A stretch of 64,000 nucleotides of DNA. Source: Candidatus Thiodiazotropha endoloripes. Lineage in GTDB: Bacteria > Pseudomonadota > Gammaproteobacteria > Chromatiales > Chromatiaceae. The notes under the pieces are model-generated. The model saw only the letters and a list, made by a program, of their open reading frames with translations, did no database searches and had not been told where the DNA came from. The position numbers were made by a program, and so were the translations under genes. Within the stretch, counting starts at the first letter, position 1, and every line of letters starts with the position of its first letter. The stretch lies in contig LVKA01000011.1 in assembly GCA_001709035.1 (NCBI GenBank), forward strand, positions 1,054,001-1,118,000, read 5' to 3'. Below are positions 9,181 to 16,704 of the stretch, piece after piece.

Positions 9181-9451
9181 CTAGGGCCTGTTAACACTAA
9201 TCCAATATGCCCTGTTGTGCCTGAAAAAGCGCCAATCAAGGCGCGAGGAGCGTAGTTTGGTTGTTCCAAATGAGTGACGAGCAACGCCGAGTGGCGCTTT
9301 TTCAGGCGCAACCCGAAGGGCTGGGTCTGTTTTTGCACCCAGCGGCGTTATCATTCGCTCATGTAGAATCACTACACCACGCTCATTCTGCCTTGCTGGG
9401 CACAAAAACAGTCCCAGCAGGGTATATTGGATTAGTGTTAACAGGCCCTAG
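9181..9451. mobile_element. complete MITE-like element with TA flanks
   Basis: The terminal inverted repeats are at 9181-9213 and 9419-9451, both reading CTAGGGCCTGTTAACACTAA and onward from the outside, with one mismatch over about 33 bp. If the outermost CTA is split as TA target duplication plus GGGCC end, the layout fits IS630/Tc1-mariner-derived miniature elements. The interior has no ORF of its own but folds into two further hairpins: CCTGAAAAAGCGCCA pairs with TGGCGCTTTTTCAGG (about 9219-9305), and CTGGGTCTGTTTTTG pairs with CAAAAACAGTCCCAG. Fragments occur at 15691-15738 and 56582-56606. No matching transposase is in the window. Confidence 0.8.
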
Positions 9452-9456
9452 CCTGG

Positions 9457-11958
9457 TTGGATACGAAGTTCATATCGGCAAATGCTTTTTGGGCTGATCC
9501 ACCAGACCGTCAATCCACCAATACATTGAGGATTTGTATTACCTTGGGCGTTCAACCGAATGTTGGAGAATTTCTTGCGCCGCTACGACGCTGTCCCTCA
9601 TGGCAGGTCAGTCTGGAGCAGTTTCAAATCGGCATCGATAATCGCCGTATCGATGTGGCGATCAGTCATCAATTCCGTAGCTCGCTGTTATCATTGGTTG
9701 AGAAGATTGTCCACGAAGATCTGGCTAAACATGGTTGGGCCCATACCGGACAATTCTCGTCCGGTGCGGATATCGAGAGTTTTAAATCAAACTATCGCAA
9801 TGTTCTGCAAGGTGCGCTGGAACAGATTCATGCGAATGCGGCAGTCAAGGAACTGCTGCAATTGCTGCATCTGGTGCTAATCAAGTTGATGTTGGATGCA
9901 CCGCAGAGTGCGCTATCGAAGCTGCGGGGACAGTTACAGCAGGACGTCGAATCCGCTGCCGATCTGCACAGTGGCCGAGCCATGGAGATGCATGATCGGA
10001 TTGTCGGTCTCGCCCGCCTCGAACCAGGGATTCGTTACCGTACCTTGAGTCGACTGTTCAAGATCGTACAGCGCCTTGAATCGAAGGAGCTGCGCAAAAT
10101 GCGTAAATCCGTTGTAGGTAGCTCCTGGGTGGTTTCCAAACGAATTTTGTTCAATCCGTTACTGCATCTTCCGGACCTTACCAGCGAAGAGTATCTGCTA
10201 AATCACTATCCGTTGCTTTGTGTCGACCGGGAAGGCGGCAACTACTTTGATCTGGCCAATCGCTATATCACCACAACCTACAGCGACTATCTTCCAGAAT
10301 GGGCAAAGCCTCAAGCGTCTGAAGCCGATAACCCGAAATCGGGCGATACGACTCAGTTTCAAATCACCCAGCGAGAGCGTCATAGCGGGTTTTCAGATTT
10401 TCTTGAGGGTCAACGATTGCTGGAACGCAATCTCTCTGCAGAAGAGTTCAAAGAGATTTATGTCAGTTGGTTGGATGATCCGAGAAATATGGAGATGCTG
10501 CTTAAGCAGAGTGGCGACGCCAGGAGTGGATGGTTTTCCCGTGCTCCGGTGAAACAGGACAAGGGGCTTTGGGATAATTCCGAGTACAACAAAGTACAGC
10601 AACAGTTGAAGTCGAACCTGCTTAAACAGTTTGACCGATCCGGACTGACGCGTCGTGCGATTGCGGCCTATCGTACTGAAAAACTCTATCGGCAATTTAA
10701 CGGTTTGATCTCAAATCGGGATATTTATCACTACCTGGTGGATGCGCTTCCGAAAAGAACGCTACTGAAAAAGCTCTCATCAACAGCCGACAAAGGTGCA
10801 TCGGTTGTCAAGGCACTTGACGTGGTGCATGGGTATATCCGCCGCATGCCGGCAATCAAGCAACAGGGCTACGCGATACGCTACCTGAAGGATTTTCTAA
10901 CCTTCCGTAGGGACCTGAAACTGGCCTACTATACCTATCAACAGATGAGCCAATTGAATATTCTGCAGGACAGCGAGAGCATTCAGTTGTCGCGGGATAA
11001 CGGCAGTCTCTATGAGTTTCGTCTCAGTCAGGACGGTGATGCACAGGAAGGCAAGATTAAAGCGCATGCAATTCTTAAAGCGGATGTCAGAGGTTCTACT
11101 GAAATCACCAGCCAACTGGTAGAGAAACGGCTCAATCCAGCCACCCATTTCAGTATGAACTTTTTTGGACCGATCACCAAGTTGCTGAATCGCTTTGGCG
11201 CCAAGAAGGTGTTTGTTGAGGGGGATGCTCTGATCCTCAGTGTCTTAGAGACGGGCGCTATGACCACTCAGGGGATGACGGTCGCCAATGCCTGCGGTCT
11301 GGCGAGAAAGATACTGCTGGTCATGGAAGCGCAAAACAATCAGAACAAAGCACACAATCTGCCGAAGCTGGAGTTGGGTCTGGGCATCGCGTTCAGTAGT
11401 GAGGCGCCGGCCTATCTGAATGATGAGCAGCGCAAAATCATGATTTCACCGGCCATCAACGAAGCAGATAGATTGTCGTCCTGTTCCTCTGAGTTACGTT
11501 ATGACACCAGTTGGCGCAAAAGCCAACGTCATCGTGTCGAGGTCTTTTCCGATGATGCCGGTACTGAGAGAAAAGGTGCCAGACGACTGCGTTTCAATGT
11601 CAACGGAATTGAGTTGGCTCCGCCTGCATTCAAAAAGCTCAGATCGGAAATGGTACTGCACAAGATGAAAGTACATAGTCGTTCCGGCGAAGGGGATACC
11701 TACCATGTAGGCCGATTTGTCGACCGCAGGGGCAGTGCTCACTGGCTGGTTATCAGAGAGGCTGTAATCAAGACCTGGCAGCGTGAGGATGATATGCCCA
11801 GTGTGGGTCAAGCCGACGCCAGCTTCTATGAAGTGGTGACCGATCCAGAACTGATTGGTAAGGTTAAAAAACGCCTCAACGCAAAACGCGCACCAAATCA
11901 GATGGAAGGTCAGCAGACAGAGGAGGTTATTCCTCTCAGCCTTGAATCAGACTCCTGA
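9457..11958 (+). CDS. large protein with C-terminal class III nucleotidyl cyclase-like domain
   Basis: About 833 residues. There is no ATG near the 5' end: TTG 9457 is the longest option, and TTG 9544 has GAGGAT at 9528-9533 and may be better. An in-frame TAA lies inside the MITE end at 9439, so the element defines the upstream limit. The first ~530 residues are helical and unrecognised. The C-terminal part has cyclase landmarks (numbering from 9457): ADVRGST with metal Asp 543, EGDAL with metal Asp 590, and INEADRL with the transition-state pair N668/R672. The usual substrate-specifying Lys before GD is Phe and the adenine-contacting Asp is missing, so activity and base specificity are uncertain. 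No signal peptide or transmembrane helix is seen. It overlaps slt by 12 bp, tail to tail. Confidence 0.75.
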   Translation: MDTKFISANAFWADPPDRQSTNTLRICITLGVQPNVGEFLAPLRRCPSWQVSLEQFQIGIDNRRIDVAISHQFRSSLLSLVEKIVHEDLAKHGWAHTGQFSSGADIESFKSNYRNVLQGALEQIHANAAVKELLQLLHLVLIKLMLDAPQSALSKLRGQLQQDVESAADLHSGRAMEMHDRIVGLARLEPGIRYRTLSRLFKIVQRLESKELRKMRKSVVGSSWVVSKRILFNPLLHLPDLTSEEYLLNHYPLLCVDREGGNYFDLANRYITTTYSDYLPEWAKPQASEADNPKSGDTTQFQITQRERHSGFSDFLEGQRLLERNLSAEEFKEIYVSWLDDPRNMEMLLKQSGDARSGWFSRAPVKQDKGLWDNSEYNKVQQQLKSNLLKQFDRSGLTRRAIAAYRTEKLYRQFNGLISNRDIYHYLVDALPKRTLLKKLSSTADKGASVVKALDVVHGYIRRMPAIKQQGYAIRYLKDFLTFRRDLKLAYYTYQQMSQLNILQDSESIQLSRDNGSLYEFRLSQDGDAQEGKIKAHAILKADVRGSTEITSQLVEKRLNPATHFSMNFFGPITKLLNRFGAKKVFVEGDALILSVLETGAMTTQGMTVANACGLARKILLVMEAQNNQNKAHNLPKLELGLGIAFSSEAPAYLNDEQRKIMISPAINEADRLSSCSSELRYDTSWRKSQRHRVEVFSDDAGTERKGARRLRFNVNGIELAPPAFKKLRSEMVLHKMKVHSRSGEGDTYHVGRFVDRRGSAHWLVIREAVIKTWQREDDMPSVGQADASFYEVVTDPELIGKVKKRLNAKRAPNQMEGQQTEEVIPLSLESDS

Positions 11959-13917
11959 AGTCCTGTTTCTGGCCTCGATCGGGGTCAGCCACTTTTTAGG
12001 CACCACTTTGGACTGCTCACCGAGACGGTAGTTATAGATCACGGTATAGGCCAGTACCCGCTTCAGATACTCTCTGGTCTCGTGGAAAGGGATTGTCTCA
12101 ATCCAGATATCGGTGGCCTGAGTTTGCTCTGGTAGCCAGCTTTTCACCCGATGTGGGCCTGCATTATAGGCCGCTGTCGCCAATACCGGATTCTCCTGCA
12201 ACTGTCGGTAGATCTTATTCAGATACCCGGTACCCAGCCTGATATTCACTTCCGGCCGAAACAGATCGTCAAGTTTGAGCGGCGAATGTTTCAGCTCCTT
12301 GGCGACCTGCTTGGCGGTTTTCGGCATCAGCTGCATCAGGCCCCTTGCGCCAGCTGAGGATCTTGCATCACTGATAAATGCGCTCTCCTGACGCAATATG
12401 GCATAGACCCAGGCTCGATCGATACCATGTCCCCGAGCCTGCCCGGTGATGGTCTCCTGGTGTGCCAGGGGGAAGCGCAGCTCCAGATCATTCCAGTGGC
12501 GCAGCTTCGCCAGGGTGATGATACTTTGGGACGGCCAGTTCCATTTTTGCGCCAGGTGCGCCGCCGCCTTCAACTCATCCGGTGGGGCCTTCTTCAGTGC
12601 CAGGTTCCACTCCCTGCGGGCCGACATGGGGCGTTTCAGGATATGCAGTTCACGGGCTCTTTGCAGGCCTGGGTTTAGGGCCATCACGGCTGTGATCGTC
12701 TGATCTGACTGCAGCGCGATATGCTCCAGTTTCGGCGGTACTCCCAATTGATTGGCCGCCATGAAGCCATAGTAGCTGCGCTCCTGGGAAAGGTGCTTGA
12801 GAATTGCTCTTGCCTCATTTTCCCGATCCAGTTTGGTCAGTGCACGGGCATGCCAGTATTGCCATTGGGCCTGCTGTTTTTCCGTTGCAGAGAGGGATTC
12901 CACGAGCTGCAGCACCCAAACCCAGTCATTGATCTGGAGTGCGGCCTGTAGTGCTTTCTCCGAAACTCTGCTATCCAGTTTCAGCTGTTCCGGCAGGAGT
13001 TGGTTGAAACGCTGAGTAAGCTGCTTGTCTGGCTCTCTCGCCAGTCCACCGGCCAAGGCATAGATCGCCTTTTGATGCTGTTTGTCTGAGAATATTCCCA
13101 TGGGCTGGAGTTTTTCCCATGCCCCGAAAGCTGCTTCCACATCGCGCCAGGCCAGTTTGCGGATGACCTGGATGGCCATCTCGTCCTTCATCGGGTGATC
13201 GATGCCATACAGCATCGCAACTTTACGGGGTTGGCGATAGAGCTTGAGCCAGAGGTCTGCGATCTGCTGCTCCGGTTTACTCAGGTAGCGTTTCAGATAG
13301 TTGGCCAACCTGGTCTGGCGCTGGGACATCGCCATATTGAATCGTTGCCAAACCTGCTGTTCAGTGAGGTGACCTGCATCGATCCAGCTTTTGAATACCG
13401 GATCGCATACCTTGGGCTGGGATCGGCCATTGAGCCACAATCCGGGAACCTCGGAGTAGGCCTGTTCAGTCTGTCCGGTTTTTAGCATCGCCTGGAGTCT
13501 GCGACACTGCTGTCTGACACTGCCTCCGGGCTTGGAGAATTGCAGATAGGTCTGCCAAAGATTGTGTTTCGACAGAAACCTGAGCCACTGATTGTTGAGC
13601 ATGCTCTGCAGTGGTGTCCCTTCGAGGCGAGAGAGTCTGTTGCTGATGCTTTGAACCGATTGCTGGTCGATATGTTTCACCGTCTCCTGGTAATCCAGAT
13701 AGACCAGGAGCGGGTAGCCAATCAGCGCATCTCTTAAGGCCTGGTAGGTTGTCAGATCGCCTTTTGAGAGTGCTCTCTCAGCTGCCAGGAAGCTTTCCCT
13801 TTGTAACGCCAGTTTTTCTTCACTCAGATTCACCTCGACTGCCAGAGTAGTCATAGGCAGCAGACTGATCAGCAATCCGATGAAGAGCGATTTGGCGAAC
13901 ACAGATGTCATGGTCAT
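11947..13917 (-). CDS. slt: soluble lytic murein transglycosylase (Slt70-like)
   Basis: 656 residues with a signal peptide (cleavage near LAVE, residue ~27). It has a long alpha-superhelical region typical of the Slt70 ring, then a C-terminal SLT catalytic domain containing ILRQESAF with catalytic Glu 511, and SSAGARGLMQLMPKTAK and AAYNAGP motifs. It cleaves the MurNAc-GlcNAc bond of peptidoglycan in the periplasm, forming 1,6-anhydromuropeptides, and acts in wall turnover. It converges with the cyclase-like gene (12-bp overlap of 3' ends). Confidence 0.94.
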   Translation of the reverse strand: MTMTSVFAKSLFIGLLISLLPMTTLAVEVNLSEEKLALQRESFLAAERALSKGDLTTYQALRDALIGYPLLVYLDYQETVKHIDQQSVQSISNRLSRLEGTPLQSMLNNQWLRFLSKHNLWQTYLQFSKPGGSVRQQCRRLQAMLKTGQTEQAYSEVPGLWLNGRSQPKVCDPVFKSWIDAGHLTEQQVWQRFNMAMSQRQTRLANYLKRYLSKPEQQIADLWLKLYRQPRKVAMLYGIDHPMKDEMAIQVIRKLAWRDVEAAFGAWEKLQPMGIFSDKQHQKAIYALAGGLAREPDKQLTQRFNQLLPEQLKLDSRVSEKALQAALQINDWVWVLQLVESLSATEKQQAQWQYWHARALTKLDRENEARAILKHLSQERSYYGFMAANQLGVPPKLEHIALQSDQTITAVMALNPGLQRARELHILKRPMSARREWNLALKKAPPDELKAAAHLAQKWNWPSQSIITLAKLRHWNDLELRFPLAHQETITGQARGHGIDRAWVYAILRQESAFISDARSSAGARGLMQLMPKTAKQVAKELKHSPLKLDDLFRPEVNIRLGTGYLNKIYRQLQENPVLATAAYNAGPHRVKSWLPEQTQATDIWIETIPFHETREYLKRVLAYTVIYNYRLGEQSKVVPKKWLTPIEARNRTSGV

Positions 13918-14304
13918 TTAGGTCATCCGTTGCAGGTATTCAACCAACGGGATGTTCTGTTGATATCAGATCACCCCAGTTAACTGCGTCGGTATTTTGT
14001 TGTTTTTATGAATCCTGAATCAGGATCGGCCCAACGCAAAGGCTTACACAATATTTGTAGGCGAGTATAAGCTGAAAAAGTACGACTTTTAATGCCTAAA
14101 TTGTAAAAAATTTGTCCTGCGATGAAACTGGCAGGAACGATGTGTGATAAGTGTTTTATCGGCCGGTCGCATATCAGCTTTAACTCGGTTTGCGATTGGT
14201 GTAATTAGACATTGTTAAGGAATAATCAAAAATAGAGGATCAGAGTTGCAGCAGGGGATCCCATTCCTGTTCGCTGTGGCTGATAACCAGACTGTAAAAC
14301 CGGG
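13918..14304. other. 387-bp gap, likely slt promoter region
   Basis: No coding frame is convincing. The segment lies between the 3' end of glcF and the 5' end of slt, both on the minus strand. An AT-rich part around 14080-14220 probably carries promoter elements for slt. I see no repeat or structured RNA. Confidence 0.4.
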
Positions 14305-15567
14305 TTACCGGCTTGCTGATTTTTCAGTTGGTGCTTGTAAGCGGCTGGGAGAGAGCAGCTCGATCCAATGCACAACCGGTGTGCTGCCCGGTGCGGTTTT
14401 ACTGATATGGCTCAGGCAACCGATATTGGCAGTTGCGATCAGTTCCGGTTGCCCCTTCATCAGCGCCTCGGTTTTACGCTCACCCAGTTGATTTGACAGT
14501 TCCGGTTGCAGGATCGAGTAGGTGCCTGCTGAACCGCAGCAGAGATGGGCTTCAGCAACCGGGGTCAGTTGATAGCCTATTCGGCTCAGAATCGTCTCTA
14601 CCACCCCGCTGATCTGCTGCCCATGCTGCAGGGTACAGGAGGCGTGAAAGGCGATCTTTGGGAGGCTTCTCATCGGCTGACTCAGGAATTCGATATCTTC
14701 CTGTTGGATGATTTCAGCGATGTCCTTGCAGCGGCTGACAAGCTGCCTGGCCTTGTCGGCATATTGCGCATCGTCAGCCAGTAACCTGTCGTACTCCTTC
14801 ACCATCTGAGTACAACCGCTGGCCGTGATGACCAGGGCTTCGGCTTGATCCTGGAGCAAGGGCAACCACTGGTCAATGTTGCGTCTGGCGGCCTGGCGTG
14901 ACGCTTCATGATCATCCAGATGGTGTTCGACAGCGCCGCAGCAGCCGGCTTTGGGGGTGGTGATCAGTGAGATGCCGAGCCGGTCCAGTACCTGGGCGGT
15001 TGCCAGGTTGATATTCGGTGCCAGGGCTGGTTGAACACAGCCATCCAGAATGAGCATTTTCCGCTGGTGCCGCACTGGCGGCCAATCGCTGTCATCGATC
15101 GACACTTTTTTTGGAATCAGACGGCTCAGGGTTGATGGCATCAGAGGTTTGAACAGTCTGCCTAGATTCAGCAGGGTGGCAAACAGATCGCTGCGAGGAA
15201 TCACTTTGCGCAGTAGCCATCTAATGGATCTATCGGGTAGTGTGCGGGATTGCCGCTGATGCAGGTGTTGTCGTCCGATTTCAAGCAGCCGACTGTAATC
15301 AACCCCGGATGGACAGGTGGTTTCACAGGCGCGGCACAACAGGCAGCGATCGAGATGCCGCTGTACCGCAGCACTGGGGCTGGCCCCCTCAAGCAACTGT
15401 TTCACCTGATAGATTCGACCACGGGGGCTGTCCAGTTCACTGCCGAGCAGCTGATAGGTCGGACAGGTTGCGGTGCAGAATCCACAATGCACACAGTTGC
15501 GCAGAATGGTTTCCGCTTCCTGGCCCTGTTCAGATGATAGAATGTCGGAGGTTAATTGAGTCTGCAT
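14305..15567 (-). CDS. glcF: glycolate oxidase iron-sulfur subunit GlcF
   Basis: 420 residues from ATG 15567, where the N-terminus (MQTQLT...) matches E. coli GlcF; a GTG at 15588 with AAGGTG upstream would add 7 residues. Two [4Fe-4S] ferredoxin motifs are present: CVHCGFCTATCP at about residue 25 and CLLCRACETTCPSG at about residue 76. Two CCG-type cysteine-rich domains follow (GCCGAVEHH and CCGSAGTY). GlcF passes electrons from glycolate oxidation by GlcD/GlcE to the quinone pool at the membrane. glcD and glcE are not adjacent: upstream lies a MITE fragment and an opposing thioesterase gene. Confidence 0.92.
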   Translation of the reverse strand: MQTQLTSDILSSEQGQEAETILRNCVHCGFCTATCPTYQLLGSELDSPRGRIYQVKQLLEGASPSAAVQRHLDRCLLCRACETTCPSGVDYSRLLEIGRQHLHQRQSRTLPDRSIRWLLRKVIPRSDLFATLLNLGRLFKPLMPSTLSRLIPKKVSIDDSDWPPVRHQRKMLILDGCVQPALAPNINLATAQVLDRLGISLITTPKAGCCGAVEHHLDDHEASRQAARRNIDQWLPLLQDQAEALVITASGCTQMVKEYDRLLADDAQYADKARQLVSRCKDIAEIIQQEDIEFLSQPMRSLPKIAFHASCTLQHGQQISGVVETILSRIGYQLTPVAEAHLCCGSAGTYSILQPELSNQLGERKTEALMKGQPELIATANIGCLSHISKTAPGSTPVVHWIELLSPSRLQAPTEKSASR

Positions 15568-15690
15568 AATCTTCGGCGGGTTACTCACTCAGCACCTTAT
15601 GAGGTCCGAGTATTGTGATGTGTTTTCGATGGAAAACCAAGATATTCCATAAGATCCCGAAGGGAGTTGTGGAGCTTGCCGGTGGTATAA

Positions 15691-15738
15691 CTTTTTCAGG
15701 CACAACAGGGCGTATTGGATTCGTGTTAACAGGCCCTA
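15691..15738. repeat. terminal fragment of the 9181-type MITE
   Basis: CTTTTTCAGGCACAACAGGG followed by an ATTGGATTCGTGTTAACAGGCCCTA-type end is the reverse complement of the left end of the 9181-9451 element, with about two mismatches in 48 bp. The other half is missing. It sits between glcF and the thioesterase-like gene, close to both 5' ends. Confidence 0.75.
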
Positions 15739-15763
15739 ACAGGCACAGGGATTGAGGCAGGGT

Positions 15764-16225
15764 ATGTCCGACAGTGACAACAAGCTGATACTGGCCGACG
15801 ATTTGGAACGCTTTCCCCCCTTTCAGAGCCTTGGGGTGAAGCTATTGTCGATCAGTGAGGATTGGGCTCAAGTACGCCTGCTTCTACCGCTGAACCACGC
15901 TACCAGGAATCCTGGTGGCAGTATGTTTGGTGGTAGTATTGCCGCATTGGCTGATCCAGTACCGGCCTTGGCCTGCAATCATCGGTTTCCGGACTATGAT
16001 GTATGGACCAAGGAGTTGGGTGTGGATTTCCGCCGCCCCGGGCTGAGTGATCTGGAGTTACGCTTTGATTTTCCGGATCGGACGTCGAAACAAATTGCCC
16101 ATGAGCTGGCTGAGAGAAATCGAAGTACGCCGGCTTTTGAGTTTGGTATCTACGATACGGATGGCGAGCTAGTCGCCTGGGTAAACAACAGGGTGGCTAT
16201 CCGACCAGCTAGCCAGGGCCAGTAG
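15764..16225 (+). CDS. hotdog-fold thioesterase-like protein (DUF4442/PaaI-like)
   Basis: 153 residues from ATG 15764 (GAGG upstream; a TTG at 15752 would extend it). The pattern NHATRNPGGSMFGGSIAALA followed by WTKELGVDFRRPG is that of hotdog-fold acyl-CoA thioesterase relatives in the DUF4442 group, with NPGGSMFGG in the position of the PaaI HGG-type loop. Substrate unknown; a cytoplasmic acyl-thioester hydrolase role is by fold only. The MITE fragment ends 25 bp upstream and may have altered its promoter. Confidence 0.78.
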   Translation: MSDSDNKLILADDLERFPPFQSLGVKLLSISEDWAQVRLLLPLNHATRNPGGSMFGGSIAALADPVPALACNHRFPDYDVWTKELGVDFRRPGLSDLELRFDFPDRTSKQIAHELAERNRSTPAFEFGIYDTDGELVAWVNNRVAIRPASQGQ

Positions 16226-16259
16226 AGTATGAGAAAACTGAAACAGTGAGAAGGTTAAC

Positions 16260-16694
16260 ATGACTGATTCAAACAGTGATATGGATTTTGAGTTGAGCAG
16301 TGCCATCGCAGCATTTGAAGGTAAAAACTTCTCCCGTGCCGCCGTACTGCTCTCGCCGTTGGCCGAGCAGGGCAGTGTCGAAGCCCAGTACCGCATGGCC
16401 ATTATGTCTCAGGGTGGACTGGGAATCGCTGTCAACGAGCTGATGGCCTACAAGTACATGAAGGCGGCCGCCGAATCCGGTCATGCCATGGCTCAGCATG
16501 GGCTGGGTTTCATGTATCTGGAAGGGGAGTGTGTGGAGCAGAATCTGGAAAGAGCCGTTGACTGGTTCAAGAAGGCGGCGGAGCAGGGGCTGGCCGGTTC
16601 TCAAACCACTCTGGCGATGCTCTATGAAGAGGGGCGCGGAGTGGAAAAAGATCCTGAAGAGGCCAAGCGCTGGTACAAGCTGGCCGGATTCTGA
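16260..16694 (+). CDS. Sel1-repeat (TPR-like) protein
   Basis: 144 residues, no signal peptide. At least three Sel1-like repeats are visible: GSVEAQYRMAIMSQGGLGI, GHAMAQHGLGFMYLEGECVE and GLAGSQTTLAMLYEEGRGVE, each with the A-x-x-x-L/M-x-x-M/L-Y-x-x-G pattern. Such proteins are protein-interaction scaffolds. It follows the thioesterase gene by 34 bp and faces the PilZ-like gene with an 10-bp gap. Specific partner unknown. Confidence 0.88.
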   Translation: MTDSNSDMDFELSSAIAAFEGKNFSRAAVLLSPLAEQGSVEAQYRMAIMSQGGLGIAVNELMAYKYMKAAAESGHAMAQHGLGFMYLEGECVEQNLERAVDWFKKAAEQGLAGSQTTLAMLYEEGRGVEKDPEEAKRWYKLAGF

Positions 16695-16704
16695 ACGGCA
16701 GGCC

